NCBI RefSeq assembly: GCF_009933335.1
Contig: NZ_MAEL01000054.1
Coordinates: 1-64,000 of the forward strand
DNA from: Candidatus Enterococcus willemsii
Lineage (GTDB): Bacteria > Bacillota > Bacilli > Lactobacillales > Enterococcaceae
DNA length: 64,000 nucleotides
Direction: 5' to 3'
Shown here: piece by piece, positions 8,128-17,152 of the stretch
Position numbering within the stretch: position 1 is the stretch's first letter
Layout of the letters: the number at the start of each line of letters is the position of its first letter
The notes under the pieces: model-generated
The model's database searches: none
Seen by the model: the letters and a program-made list of their open reading frames with translations, nothing else
Told to the model about the DNA's origin: nothing
Translations under genes and position numbers: made by a program

Positions 8128-8649
8128 ATGACCATAGCTAAAGATATGATGGTAAATGACGGCATTCGTGCAAGAGAACTACGCTTGATTGATCAGAACG
8201 GTGAACAATTAGGAGTGAAATCTAAAGCAGAAGCATTAAGTATTGCTGAAAGAGCAAACCTAGATGTAGTTTTAGTTGCTCCAAATGCAAAACCACCAGT
8301 TGCGCGAATTATGGACTACGGAAAATATCGTTTTGAACAACAGAAAAAAGAACGTGAAGCCCGTAAAAAGCAAAAAGTTATCAATATTAAAGAAGTACGC
8401 TTAAGTCCAACGATTGACGTAAATGATTTCAATACAAAATTGCGTAATGCACGAAAATTCTTAGAAAAAGGCGATAAAGTGAAAGCTTCTATCCGTTTCA
8501 AAGGACGTGCCATTACCCATAAAGAGATTGGTCAACGTGTTCTAGATCGTTTAGCTGAAGAAACTACTGATATTGCAACAGTAGAACAAAAAGCGAAAAT
8601 GGATGGACGAAGCATGTTCTTAGTGCTTGCACCGAAAAACGAAAAATAG
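8128..8649 (+). CDS. infC: Translation initiation factor IF-3
   Basis: Binds the 30S subunit, prevents 50S joining and checks start-codon pairing. As given it is 173 residues: an N domain to about 78, a basic linker ([14 protein letters not shown]), and a C domain with [10 protein letters not shown] and [15 protein letters not shown]. The ATG at 8128 lies only 3 nt after GGAGG. The AUA at 8134, 9 nt from GGAGG, aligns with the AUU start known for infC in other bacteria and may be the true start (protein then opens M-AKDMMVN). IF-3 limits use of such codons and so can regulate itself. First gene of the operon. Confidence 0.95.
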   Translation: MTIAKDMMVNDGIRARELRLIDQNGEQLGVKSKAEALSIAERANLDVVLVAPNAKPPVARIMDYGKYRFEQQKKEREARKKQKVINIKEVRLSPTIDVNDFNTKLRNARKFLEKGDKVKASIRFKGRAITHKEIGQRVLDRLAEETTDIATVEQKAKMDGRSMFLVLAPKNEK

Positions 8650-8681
8650 ATAAATGAAAGATTTTGAGGAGGAAATTAGTT

Positions 8682-8882
8682 ATGCCAAAACAAAAAACTC
8701 ACCGCGGATTAGCAAAACGTGTTAAACGTACTGGCGGAGGCGGATTAAAACGCGCTCGTGCTTTTACTAGCCATAGATTCCACGGAAAAACTAAAAAACA
8801 ACGTCGTCAACTACGCAAAGCAAGCATGGTATCAAGTGGCGATTTCAAACGTATTCGTCAACAATTAGCAAAAATGAAATAA
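8682..8882 (+). CDS. rpmI: Ribosomal protein L35 (bL35)
   Basis: A 66-residue, very basic protein of the 50S subunit. It opens with [15 protein letters not shown] and contains the family's [15 protein letters not shown] segment. The frame extends upstream to 8664, but the ATG at 8682 has an AGGAGG site and gives the standard L35 start. It lies between infC and rplT in the usual order and is under the L20 leader. Confidence 0.97.
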   Translation: MPKQKTHRGLAKRVKRTGGGGLKRARAFTSHRFHGKTKKQRRQLRKASMVSSGDFKRIRQQLAKMK

Positions 8883-8922
8883 TACAATTATTAGATTAGA
8901 GATATATTAGGAGGAATTAAAC

Positions 8923-9282
8923 ATGGCACGTGTTAAAGGTGGAACAGTAGCTCGTAAACGTCGTAAAAAGATTCTTAAATTAGCAAAAGGCTACTACGGT
9001 TCAAAACATACTTTATTTAAAACAGCTCAAGAACAAGTAATGAAATCATATAGTTACGCATATCGCGATCGTCGTCAAAAGAAACGCGACTTCCGTAAAT
9101 TATGGATTGCACGTATCAACGCTGCAGCTCGTATGAATGGTTTAAGCTACTCAAAATTAATGCATGGTTTGAAATTAGCTGAAATCGACATCAACCGCAA
9201 AATGTTAGCTGATTTAGCTGTTAACGATGCAAGTGCGTTTACTGCATTAGCTGACCAAGCAAAATCTGCATTATCTAAATAA
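8923..9282 (+). CDS. rplT: Ribosomal protein L20 (bL20)
   Basis: A 119-residue 50S protein needed early in large-subunit assembly and the likely repressor of this operon through the leader at 7964-8097. The basic N-terminal extension ([19 protein letters not shown]) and the globular RNA-binding part ([18 protein letters not shown]) are typical. A GGAGG site lies 8 nt upstream. Last gene of the operon. Confidence 0.98.
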   Translation: MARVKGGTVARKRRKKILKLAKGYYGSKHTLFKTAQEQVMKSYSYAYRDRRQKKRDFRKLWIARINAAARMNGLSYSKLMHGLKLAEIDINRKMLADLAVNDASAFTALADQAKSALSK

Positions 9283-9293
9283 TGAACTGACTG

Positions 9294-9322
9294 TCCCTGC
9301 TCTTTGGAGTAGGGGCTTTTTT
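9294..9322 (+). terminator. infC operon terminator
   Basis: Hairpin CCCTGCTC/GAGTAGGG with a four-base loop and one mismatch, followed by a TTTTTTG run. Confidence 0.8.
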
Positions 9323-9353
9323 GTTTGTCATTTTATCAAGGAAAAATGACGTA

Positions 9354-9386
9354 ATAAAAGCTGGAAAGTCATCTTTCCAGCTTTTT
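9354..9386. terminator. Terminator overlapping the end of the exporter operon
   Basis: Perfect stem AAAAGCTGGAAAG/CTTTCCAGCTTTT with a four-base loop. The loop contains the TGA stop codon of the - strand gene at 9369, so the last codons are part of the hairpin. Confidence 0.75.
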
Positions 9387-9821
9387 CCGACGACGATACG
9401 CAAAGAAACACTGCGGTGGTAATTCATAACCAAACGTAATGCCAAGAGCGATAGCAATCGCAATTTGGATTACCTTGACTAAGACAACGGCTGCATGAAG
9501 TGAGTCCCCAACAAAAAATTCATAGGCAAATTGGTAGACGCCAAGACCAGGAACGAGACAAAAAATCCCGCAGATTAAGAAAATTGTTACAGGTGCACGC
9601 AAGCCAAATGACGCTTCACGCGCCATATAAATGAGGCTTAGAGCGGAAACAAAGGTTGCGATAAGTAAGGAATCTGTTAGATGTAGCACAACTAAATAAA
9701 TCCCCCAACCAATACTGCCGATGATGCCACAGTACAGATAATATTTTTTAGGCGTATCAAAGACAATAGCAAAAGAGATAGTTCCGATAAAACTTGCAAT
9801 GAGTTGTAGAAGAACGGTCAT
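9369..9821 (-). CDS. Threonine/serine exporter family protein, small subunit (ThrE_2)
   Basis: A 150-residue membrane protein with about four or five transmembrane helices, matching the DUF3815/ThrE_2 half of the ThrE exporter family (AFIGTISFAIVFDTPKKYY, GVYQFAYEFFVGD). In Corynebacterium a single ThrE protein exports threonine and serine; in many Firmicutes the two halves are separate genes, as here. Its ATG overlaps the stop of the larger subunit by 4 nt (ATGA), so the two are translationally coupled. Transport of amino acids is family inference. Confidence 0.82.
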   Translation of the reverse strand: MTVLLQLIASFIGTISFAIVFDTPKKYYLYCGIIGSIGWGIYLVVLHLTDSLLIATFVSALSLIYMAREASFGLRAPVTIFLICGIFCLVPGLGVYQFAYEFFVGDSLHAAVVLVKVIQIAIAIALGITFGYELPPQCFFAYRRRKKLER

Positions 9822-10591
9822 ATCTGTGCCCCCAATACATAATTAATAAATAAAATTCCTGTACCAACACCAATTGAGATAGACATGGCAGTGATTAAAG
9901 CGTACAAAATTTGTGTCCAACCTGTTTGATAATCTTCATCAAAGAGTGCCCGAATACCGTTTGAGATAGCTACCCCTGGAAGGAGTGCCACGATACCACC
10001 AGTAATGAGACTCATCACATTCATTTGCGGGACCAGTAAGACCAATAAGGATGCGCATATGCTAATTAAAAAACTGCTGGTAATTGAAACGATAATAGGA
10101 GAAAACTTTAGCTTAGGTAAAATATACAACGTATAAATCGCTGAAATGCCACCTAAAACCAAGGCACCACAAGCATCTAATAAGCTACCACCAAAGATAT
10201 AACAAAAACTCGCACTTCCTAAAATATAAGCAAGTAGTTTAAGTGGACGGCTACTAAAAGTTTGTTCTTTGATTTCTGCAAGTCGTTCTTTTGCTTCTTC
10301 TGGTTGAATTTTTCCTTCTGTAATATGCCGAGACAAGGTATTAATCGCATCGATTCTACCTAAAGAAGTTGGTGAAATCGGCGTATCGCGAACGCGGGCT
10401 TTAGCTGCAATATCATTGTATTGATAGGTTAAAAAAACACCGTGAATGGAGACGTAACTATCGAAATTTTCTAGTTGAAAAGCATTTGCGACATGGGTAA
10501 TTGTCGCTTCCACTCGTTGCACCTCAGCACCATTTTTTAATAATGTTTCCGCGATATCATAAACGAGATCAAAACGTTCAGGTTCGTTCAA
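9818..10591 (-). CDS. Threonine/serine exporter family protein, large subunit (ThrE, DUF1212)
   Basis: A 257-residue protein with a soluble N-terminal half (about residues 1-115, including LLKNGAEVQRVEATI and YVSIHGVFLTY, the DUF1212 core) followed by five transmembrane helices (LLAYILGSASFCYIFGG, IIVSITSSFLISICASLL, GGIVALLPGVAISNGI and others). It pairs with the 150-residue subunit downstream through a 4-nt overlap. The substrate is inferred from the ThrE family; dicarboxylate export has been suggested for some relatives. Confidence 0.85.
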   Translation of the reverse strand: MNEPERFDLVYDIAETLLKNGAEVQRVEATITHVANAFQLENFDSYVSIHGVFLTYQYNDIAAKARVRDTPISPTSLGRIDAINTLSRHITEGKIQPEEAKERLAEIKEQTFSSRPLKLLAYILGSASFCYIFGGSLLDACGALVLGGISAIYTLYILPKLKFSPIIVSITSSFLISICASLLVLLVPQMNVMSLITGGIVALLPGVAISNGIRALFDEDYQTGWTQILYALITAMSISIGVGTGILFINYVLGAQI

Positions 10592-10713
10592 TGAAGTCAG
10601 TCCTCCTTAATAAATTAGTCCAAGGACTATTATAATCATACTACTAGCTAATTTGCTACTTTTTCTTTATGATGAAGAAAATAAAGTCGTTTCAAAAAGA
10701 AAGGGTGGCAAAA

Positions 10714-11577
10714 ATGAATAAAATATATCCATGTCTTTGGTTTGATCAACAAGCAGAGGAAGCTGCAGAATATTATGTGTCGCTGTTTAATGATAGCGCT
10801 ATTAATAACAAAGCGTACTATGTAGATGATGTTCATCGGGAAAAAGGTTCGTTATTAACCGTCGATTTGACATTAGCAGGCCAACGATTTATGACTTTAA
10901 ATGGAGGACCGGAATTTTCTTTTACCCCGGCAGTTTCATTTTTCGTTGATTGTGAAACAAAAGAAGAAGTTGAGCGGCTATGGGATGCATTCATGGATGG
11001 TGGGCAAGCATTGATGCCCTTGCAACAGTATCCGTTTAGTGATTACTTTGGTTGGGTGCAAGATCGATACGGTGTATCATGGCAAATTAGTTTATCAAAT
11101 ATTCCTCAGCGAATCAGCACAGCAGTCATGTTTGCGAATGAAAAACTAGGGCGAGCGAAACCAGCGATGGAACAGTGGATATCCTTATTTGAAAACAGTC
11201 AGGTACTTGCCGAATTTCCTGCTGGTGAATTATTACAACAAGCTCTATTTACATTGGAAGATAGTCTTTTTCGAGTAATGGATAGTCCTGAAAAGCACCC
11301 ATTTGGCTTTACCATGGCAATTTCATTTTGTGTTGCATGTGCGAACCAAGCCGAAATTGATTTCTTGTGGGAACATTTGACAAAAGACGGGAAAGAATGG
11401 CCATGTGGTTGGGCAGAAGATGCGTATGGTTTATATTGGCAAATTGCACCGGGTGACTGGGGTGATTTAATGGATCGTAGCAATCCTGAACGAGCAGAAG
11501 CAGTGGCCAAAGAAATGTATACAATGAAAAAAATTGATATTGCGCAGCTACAAGCAGTCTATAATCAGTTTAAGTAA
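10714..11577 (+). CDS. Tandem VOC-fold (PhnB-like) protein
   Basis: A 287-residue protein made of two PhnB-type vicinal-oxygen-chelate modules. Module 1 (about 1-130) starts KIYPCLWFDQQAEEAAEYY and ends FSDYFGWVQDRYGVSWQISL; module 2 (about 135-270) ends WPCGWAEDAYGLYWQIAPGD. Many such proteins are annotated as 3-demethylubiquinone methyltransferase-like, but the true reaction is unknown and a ubiquinone role is implausible here. The frame opens at 10669, yet the ATG at 10714 has an AAAGGGTGG site and the family start. Confidence 0.82.
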   Translation: MNKIYPCLWFDQQAEEAAEYYVSLFNDSAINNKAYYVDDVHREKGSLLTVDLTLAGQRFMTLNGGPEFSFTPAVSFFVDCETKEEVERLWDAFMDGGQALMPLQQYPFSDYFGWVQDRYGVSWQISLSNIPQRISTAVMFANEKLGRAKPAMEQWISLFENSQVLAEFPAGELLQQALFTLEDSLFRVMDSPEKHPFGFTMAISFCVACANQAEIDFLWEHLTKDGKEWPCGWAEDAYGLYWQIAPGDWGDLMDRSNPERAEAVAKEMYTMKKIDIAQLQAVYNQFK

Positions 11578-11618
11578 AAAATGCATGGTACCCTCTAAAA
11601 AGGGAGCCATGCGTTTTA
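11578..11618. terminator. Bidirectional terminator, VOC gene / FUSC gene
   Basis: Stem GCATGG-ACCCTC/AGGGA-CCATGC with A and T runs on its two sides, between convergent genes. Confidence 0.8.
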
Positions 11619-12668
11619 ATCTGTTTCTTTATCAAGCGTTTCATGTAATTGGAATGCTTTGTTGTAAAATGTTAGACCAGTTGTCATCACCCAAGCAGCT
11701 AAGACACCTAATAAACTTCCGAGAACAATACCAATAAAGCGGTCTTGCAGTAGAGAAGTGACGTATTGCTGTTTCATGATAGAAGAGAGCATCAATGCCA
11801 TTGGTGTAATGAAAAAGTTCGCCACCGCATAATTTGAGCGTACGGTATACTCGACGATAATATATAGTAAGGTGATTGCTACTAATGTCTGCACAGTTGA
11901 TAACGGCAAGGTTAACAACAAAGCAGAAAGACCTAAACCAATCGTAGTACCGAAAATTCGTTGGATATTTCGGTGCATCATTGCGCGTAAATTATCGCCT
12001 TGTAAAATAGCTGCACACGAGACCACAAACCAATAGGGATTCGTTAACTGTAGGCTTTGGCTAAGATACATTGCTAAGAATAACGTACTAGCATAGAAAA
12101 GACCATCTAAAATGACTGCTGGATCGTCTGCCAGTCGTTTGGATAATGAACGTTGAGGCATGACTGGCGGAGGTGTTTTTTCCGTATAATGAACAATGAT
12201 TGCAATTAAAAAGGCAAGGGCAATTCCTAAGAGAAAAAAGAGACTCATCATTGGTAATTTAGCCAATGGTATTTTAGAACTGACTCCCATCGCTGAAACC
12301 ATCACACCAAAAAAGACACCAGGTTTGGTGATTTCATAGAGACGGAAAAAAATGCGACCTACAAAGCCAATCGTAGCAACAACTAAAGGTGCTGTCCAGC
12401 TAAGATGCGTGGATAGACTAGAAACAATGTAGCTCAAAAAAATAAAGGCACTGACCGCACTAAAGCGAGTCAGTAAGTTTTTTAATGGTAAATTCTGATA
12501 ATATAGGAAAACAAAAATTCCCAGAGAGCCAAAACTGGCAATTAATAAATTGTCTAAAAAATAACCTGTAAAAAGGATAATCAGCATGCAAAGACCAGAT
12601 CCAATGATTTGCATAGGGTTAATTTTTACTTTACGAAAGGTCATTATTTCTTTCAGGTGGTGTTTCAT
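11616..12668 (-). CDS. FUSC-type integral membrane protein
   Basis: A 350-residue membrane protein with about ten helices in two sets, separated by a loop near residue 180 (TPPPVMPQRSLSKRL). The second set contains LTNPYWFVVSCAAILQGDNLRAMMHRNIQRIFGT, split here at the family's RxxxRxxGT signature of FUSC/aromatic-acid exporter proteins. Export of aromatic or other organic acids is known for some relatives; here it is inference. The ATG at 12668 has an AAGGAG site; the upstream in-frame start at 12707 does not. Confidence 0.75.
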   Translation of the reverse strand: MKHHLKEIMTFRKVKINPMQIIGSGLCMLIILFTGYFLDNLLIASFGSLGIFVFLYYQNLPLKNLLTRFSAVSAFIFLSYIVSSLSTHLSWTAPLVVATIGFVGRIFFRLYEITKPGVFFGVMVSAMGVSSKIPLAKLPMMSLFFLLGIALAFLIAIIVHYTEKTPPPVMPQRSLSKRLADDPAVILDGLFYASTLFLAMYLSQSLQLTNPYWFVVSCAAILQGDNLRAMMHRNIQRIFGTTIGLGLSALLLTLPLSTVQTLVAITLLYIIVEYTVRSNYAVANFFITPMALMLSSIMKQQYVTSLLQDRFIGIVLGSLLGVLAAWVMTTGLTFYNKAFQLHETLDKETD

Positions 12669-12793
12669 TCTCTCACTCCTTCTAGTTAAGAATAGCATGT
12701 CAAACAAAAAGTATTACAAAAATTTGCTTGTGATTTTTTTATTAAAAAATGTCAAAAAAAAAAAGCCCAAGCAACTTTCCAACATAGAAAGAC

Positions 12794-12958
12794 TCAGACT
12801 TTAATTTCTTCTAATTTTTTCACGCGACCGCCTACTTTATCTGCGAAGGCTTCGGATTGCTTTTTATCTGGAAATAACAACAACTGCTCTGGTGATTTAT
12901 CACGTGTGCGTTGGCCGTTTTTTGCGATATAGCCGTGAAAGACTTTTACAACATACAT
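12794..12958 (-). CDS. Small conserved-looking protein, 54 residues
   Basis: A short gene with an AAAGGGG site 6 nt before its ATG. The product starts MYVVKVFHGYIAKNGQRTRD, then has SPEQLLLFPDKKQSEAFADK and ends with a basic tail. It reads as a compact alpha-beta domain with a proline-anchored turn. I do not recognise the family. It lies alone between the FUSC gene and the thioesterase gene; a long T tract on the - strand after the stop may end its transcript. Codon use matches its neighbours, which supports it as a real gene. Confidence 0.7.
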   Translation of the reverse strand: MYVVKVFHGYIAKNGQRTRDKSPEQLLLFPDKKQSEAFADKVGGRVKKLEEIKV

Positions 12959-13074
12959 AGAAATTCCCCTTTCGTTAACCTACTTTTGATTATACGAAGG
13001 AAAAATAAAAAATCAAAAATGACGCTTCCAATTTAATGAAAAACTTAGAATTGTTAACAAAATCACGTTTTTTC

Positions 13075-13512
13075 TTAATTATTGTTGGCATGTTCTTGAA
13101 AATAGGTCATAAAAATCTGATGGAAGTCTGGTGCTGCTTTTTTTAAGTGAACCAATCGTTGGGTATCTTTTGTTAAGAAACAATGCTTACTCGTGCCAAT
13201 CGTCATTAATTCCTCGGCATCGTTGCGTATTTCATAACGAAAATCAAGTCGTGTTCCGGTGTATTTTTCGACAAATACATCAATCCGAACAGTATCGCCG
13301 TAACGAATCATATTTTTGTACTGACAACTCACCTCTAAAACTGGAACAATCAATCCAGCTTCTTCAATAGCTTGATAAGGTAATTGTAAAAAATTCAGAA
13401 TATCGACACGGGCTTCTTCAAACCAGCGAATATAATTGGAATGATGGATAATACTCATTTGATCGGTTTCGTAATAGTGTGGTTGACGGATGTAACCAGA
13501 ATAGCTGTTCAA
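13075..13512 (-). CDS. Acyl-CoA thioesterase of the YbgC/4HBT hotdog family
   Basis: A 145-residue single-hotdog protein. The signature YYETDQMSIIHHSNYIRWFEEAR holds the catalytic Asp (D17) and the HxxxY motif; the long helix that follows and VLEVSCQYKNMIRYGD complete the fold. YbgC-type enzymes hydrolyse short-chain or hydroxybenzoyl-CoA thioesters; the exact substrate here is unknown. A GAGGAA site precedes the start. It is divergent from hisS, with the T-box leader between them. Confidence 0.88.
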   Translation of the reverse strand: MNSYSGYIRQPHYYETDQMSIIHHSNYIRWFEEARVDILNFLQLPYQAIEEAGLIVPVLEVSCQYKNMIRYGDTVRIDVFVEKYTGTRLDFRYEIRNDAEELMTIGTSKHCFLTKDTQRLVHLKKAAPDFHQIFMTYFQEHANNN

Positions 13513-13627
13513 AATCGATTCCTCTCTTTCTTTTAAGCTTATCTTTAGTGTACGATTCTGAGGGAAAAGTGCAAGGTTTTTTTATCCGAATTCTCTTGCA
13601 AATTTTCTGAAATTTCAACGTAAAATC

Positions 13628-13656
13628 TTGACTTTTTGTGCGCTTTCCTGTAACTT
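13628..13656 (+). promoter_or_regulatory. Probable promoter of hisS-aspS
   Basis: TTGACT (13628-13633), 17-nt spacer, TAACTT (13651-13656). The -10 is weak, but the position fits a start just before the T-box leader. Confidence 0.5.
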
Positions 13657-13662
13657 ATAGCT

Positions 13663-13904
13663 AATATCGGAAAAAAGCCAGTGAAAGAACAAGTATGCGA
13701 TCATTTATCTTTAAAGAGAGAACTACCTAGGCTGCAAGTAGTTTAAGACATGAAGCAGAAAAGACACTCTGGAGGCGAGTGCGTGCAAAGCCACTCCGCG
13801 AGCGAGCGTTATTCGCATAGAGGAAAGCAGTAATTATGCTTTCAAAATTTAGGTGGTACCACGTGTAGCTAACTCGTCCTTGTGAAAACAAGGGCGATTT
13901 TTTG
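13663..13904 (+). promoter_or_regulatory. T-box riboswitch of hisS-aspS, probably Asp-specific
   Basis: A full T-box leader. Stem I runs from about 13710 (AGAGAGAACTAC, then GGCTGCAAG) to ACTCTGGAG. The T-box core AGGTGGTACCACG is at 13851-13863. The competing terminator CGTCCTTG/CAAGGGCG with a T run is at 13875-13904. The specifier region reads GACAC (13763-13767): GAC would be Asp, CAC would be His. The UGGU in the antiterminator bulge pairs with a discriminator G (tRNA-Asp) but not with C73 of tRNA-His, so I favour Asp. Uncharged tRNA should allow read-through. Confidence 0.88.
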
Positions 13905-13962
13905 TTTTTTTAGAATGAAAAATGTCGAGAACATGGTTTTTTATGATTAGGGAGGAAAGAAA

Positions 13963-15255
13963 ATGAGTTACCAACGCCCAAAAGGCACCAATGATATTTT
14001 ACCGGGAGAATCGGAGAAATGGCAATTTGTAGAAGAAACTGCACGTTTGTTGTTTAAAGATTACCAATACCATGAAATTCGTACACCGATGTTTGAACAC
14101 TATGAAGTAATTGCGCGTAGCGTCGGTGACACAACAGATATTGTGTCAAAAGAAATGTATGATTTCTATGATAAAGGGGAGCGTCATGTTACATTACGCC
14201 CAGAAGGAACGGCACCGATTGTTCGTTCATTTGTGGAAAACAAATTGTTTGGTCCAGAACATACAAAACCATACAAAGTGTATTATACAGGACCAATGTT
14301 CCGTTATGAGCGTCCGCAAAAAGGACGTTTGCGTCAATTCCATCAAATTGGTGTAGAAGCATTTGGTTCTGTCAATCCAGCAACAGATGTGGAAACTATG
14401 ATGATGGCAATGGATTTCTTTGCACAATTAGGAATTCAAGAAATTCGTTTAGTGATTAACTCTTTAGGAGACAAAGAAACGCGTATTGCTTATCGTCAAG
14501 CGTTGATCGACTATTTGAATCCTCATTTAGCTGAACTAAGTGAAGATTCACAACGTCGCTTACACGAAAATCCATTACGTGTCTTGGATAGTAAAGATCG
14601 TCGCGACAAACAATTTGTGGCGAATGCACCATCTATTTTAGATTATTTAAGCGAACCGTCTAAGAAACACTTTGATGAAGTGACAAAGATGTTGGATGCT
14701 TTAGCAGTTCCTTACGAAATAGATACCAATATGGTTCGTGGTTTGGACTATTATACAGATACTATCTTTGAAATTATGAGTGATGCAAAAGGCATGGGTG
14801 CACAGTCCACAATTTGTGCTGGTGGTCGTTATGACGGTTTAGTCGAAGAACTAGATGGTCCTGCAACACCTGGTTTTGGATTTGCGATGGGGATTGAACG
14901 TATTTTGCTTGTTTTAGAGGCAGAAGAGGTTACTTTGCCGACGCTACATCAAGTCGATGCCTATGTCGTGAATTTAGGAGAAGCAACCAATGTGGAAGCT
15001 TTAAAAGTGGTTCAAGCAATTCGCAATGCTGGTTTTTCTGCGGATCGAGATGTCATGAATCGTAAAGCAAAAGCACAATTCAAAACAGCGGATAAATTAA
15101 ATGCCGCACTTGTACTAACTTTAGGAGAAGATGAGTTAGCTGCAGGGATGATTAATGTCAAAGCAATGGCAACACGTGAGGAAAAACGAGTGCCATTAAC
15201 TGAAATTTATCAATCTTTTCCAACAATTTATGATGAAATGACAAAAGGGGAGTAA
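13963..15255 (+). CDS. hisS: Histidyl-tRNA synthetase
   Basis: A class IIa synthetase that charges tRNA-His. It is 430 residues. Motif 2 is [19 protein letters not shown], the His-binding motifs are [11 protein letters not shown] and GGRYDGL, and motif 3 is [13 protein letters not shown]. The anticodon-binding domain starts near residue 325. It has an AGGGAGGAAAG site, sits 58 nt after the T-box terminator, and ends 4 nt before aspS, so both synthetases depend on the same leader. Confidence 0.98.
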   Translation: MSYQRPKGTNDILPGESEKWQFVEETARLLFKDYQYHEIRTPMFEHYEVIARSVGDTTDIVSKEMYDFYDKGERHVTLRPEGTAPIVRSFVENKLFGPEHTKPYKVYYTGPMFRYERPQKGRLRQFHQIGVEAFGSVNPATDVETMMMAMDFFAQLGIQEIRLVINSLGDKETRIAYRQALIDYLNPHLAELSEDSQRRLHENPLRVLDSKDRRDKQFVANAPSILDYLSEPSKKHFDEVTKMLDALAVPYEIDTNMVRGLDYYTDTIFEIMSDAKGMGAQSTICAGGRYDGLVEELDGPATPGFGFAMGIERILLVLEAEEVTLPTLHQVDAYVVNLGEATNVEALKVVQAIRNAGFSADRDVMNRKAKAQFKTADKLNAALVLTLGEDELAAGMINVKAMATREEKRVPLTEIYQSFPTIYDEMTKGE

Positions 15256-15259
15256 TTCA

Positions 15260-17032
15260 ATGGCAAAAAGAACAGTTTATTGTGGTCGTGTGTCAAAAGA
15301 ACAGTTAGGCCAAAAAGTAACATTAAAAGGTTGGGTACAAAAACGTCGTGACTTAGGAGGCGTAATCTTTATTGATTTGCGTGACCGTGAAGGAATTGTC
15401 CAAGTTGTATTTAATCCAGAATTATCAAAAGAAGCATGGGAAATTGCAGATTCATGCCGAAGTGAATATGTCATTGAAGTAACAGGTGAAGTGATTAACC
15501 GTGCACCAGAAGCAATTAATCCGAAAATGGTTACTGGTGAATATGAAGTCATGATTGATGAGATTACTATTTTAAGTAAAGCTAAAACACCACCATTCCC
15601 AATTGAAGAAGATGCTAATGTTGGTGACGAAGTACGTATGAAGTATCGTTATTTAGATTTGCGTCGTCCAAATATGACAAAGAATCTAATCACACGTACA
15701 AAAATTACACAAGCGATTCGTCGTTTCTTAGATGACAATGATTTCTTGGATATTGAAACACCATATTTGGCAAAATCAACACCAGAAGGCGCGCGTGATT
15801 ATTTAGTCCCATCTCGTGTACATCCAGGTCATTTTTATGCCTTGCCACAATCACCACAAATTTTTAAACAATTATTGATGAATGCTGGTTTTGACCGTTA
15901 TTATCAAATCGTTCGTTGTTTCCGTGACGAAGATTTACGTGGGGACCGTCAACCAGAATTTACACAAGTGGATATTGAAACTTCTTTCTTAACAACAGAA
16001 GAAATTCAAGAATATACAGAGCAAATGATTGCCAAAGTAATGAAAGAAGTAAAAGATATTGACGTAACATTACCATTCCCTCGTATGAGCTGGGATGAAG
16101 CAATGAACCGCTATGGTAGTGACAAACCAGATACACGTTTTGATATGGAATTAATTGATTTGTCTGAAACAGTTAAAGACGTTGATTTTAAAGTATTCCA
16201 AATGGCGTTACAAAACGGCGGTGTAGTCAAAGCATTGAATGCGAAAGGTGCTGCAGCGAATTATTCACGTAAAGACATGGATAATTTAGGCCAATATGCA
16301 AGCCAATTTGGTGCCAAAGGGTTGGCTTGGTTGAAAGTCGAAGAAGACGGCTTGAAAGGTCCAATTGCAAAATTCTTAGTAGATGCAACAGACGCAATTG
16401 TTGCTGCAACGAATGCTGAAGTAGGCGATTTATTAATGTTTGGTGCCGACAGCTTTGAAGTTGTGGCTGCAACATTAGGCGCAATCCGTACGCGTTTAGG
16501 AAAAGAATTACAATTAATTGATGAATCAAAATTCAACTTCTTGTGGATTGTAGACTGGCCACAATTTGAATATGATGACGAAGCAGGTCGTTATGTATCA
16601 GCCCATCATCCATTCACGATGCCTAAAGCAAGTGATGTTGAATTATTAGCGACAGATCCTGCGAAAGTTTATGCAGAAGCCTATGATATTGTCTTAAACG
16701 GCTACGAATTAGGTGGCGGTTCATTACGTATTCATGACCGCGCAATCCAAGAGCAAATGTTTGAAACATTAGGATTTTCTCGTCGTGAAATGAATGAACA
16801 ATTCGGATTCTTATTAGATGCTCTTGATTATGGTTTCCCTCCACATGGCGGAATTGCCTTAGGATTAGACCGTTTAGCAATGCTATTAGCAGGCGAAGAA
16901 AACATCCGTGAAGTGATTGCCTTCCCTAAAAACGGTAAAGCGGTGGATCCAATGTCTGCTGCACCAAGTACAGTCTCTCCACTTCAATTATTTGAATTGA
17001 ATATCGATGTAACATCTATCGAAGAAGAATAA
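15260..17032 (+). CDS. aspS: Aspartyl-tRNA synthetase, bacterial type
   Basis: A class IIb synthetase of 590 residues, the normal bacterial size because of the GAD insert (about 285-420). The N-terminal OB anticodon domain contains [19 protein letters not shown]. Motif 2 is [17 protein letters not shown], and motif 3 is [16 protein letters not shown]. It starts 4 nt after hisS with an AAGGGGAG site and is the last gene of the operon. Whether the enzyme discriminates tRNA-Asp from tRNA-Asn cannot be told from this window. Confidence 0.98.
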   Translation: MAKRTVYCGRVSKEQLGQKVTLKGWVQKRRDLGGVIFIDLRDREGIVQVVFNPELSKEAWEIADSCRSEYVIEVTGEVINRAPEAINPKMVTGEYEVMIDEITILSKAKTPPFPIEEDANVGDEVRMKYRYLDLRRPNMTKNLITRTKITQAIRRFLDDNDFLDIETPYLAKSTPEGARDYLVPSRVHPGHFYALPQSPQIFKQLLMNAGFDRYYQIVRCFRDEDLRGDRQPEFTQVDIETSFLTTEEIQEYTEQMIAKVMKEVKDIDVTLPFPRMSWDEAMNRYGSDKPDTRFDMELIDLSETVKDVDFKVFQMALQNGGVVKALNAKGAAANYSRKDMDNLGQYASQFGAKGLAWLKVEEDGLKGPIAKFLVDATDAIVAATNAEVGDLLMFGADSFEVVAATLGAIRTRLGKELQLIDESKFNFLWIVDWPQFEYDDEAGRYVSAHHPFTMPKASDVELLATDPAKVYAEAYDIVLNGYELGGGSLRIHDRAIQEQMFETLGFSRREMNEQFGFLLDALDYGFPPHGGIALGLDRLAMLLAGEENIREVIAFPKNGKAVDPMSAAPSTVSPLQLFELNIDVTSIEEE

Positions 17033-17038
17033 GAGAAT

Positions 17039-17091
17039 AATCCGAAAAAGTAATAGTTTTCTAATGAAAGCCACTTTTTCGGATTTTTTTA
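17039..17091 (+). terminator. hisS-aspS terminator
   Basis: Arms AATCCGAAAAAGT and ACTTTTTCGGATT around a 26-base spacer, followed by T7. Confidence 0.8.
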
Positions 17092-17152
17092 TGTTTTTTG
17101 CTAAAAAAAATCCTATAATAAAAAACAAATTGATACAAAGTGAGGAAAAAAC

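Noticed and set aside
12720-12793. Intrinsic terminator after the 54-residue gene
   Set aside because: A long T tract exists on the - strand, but the stem before it is short and mismatched, so I list no terminator.
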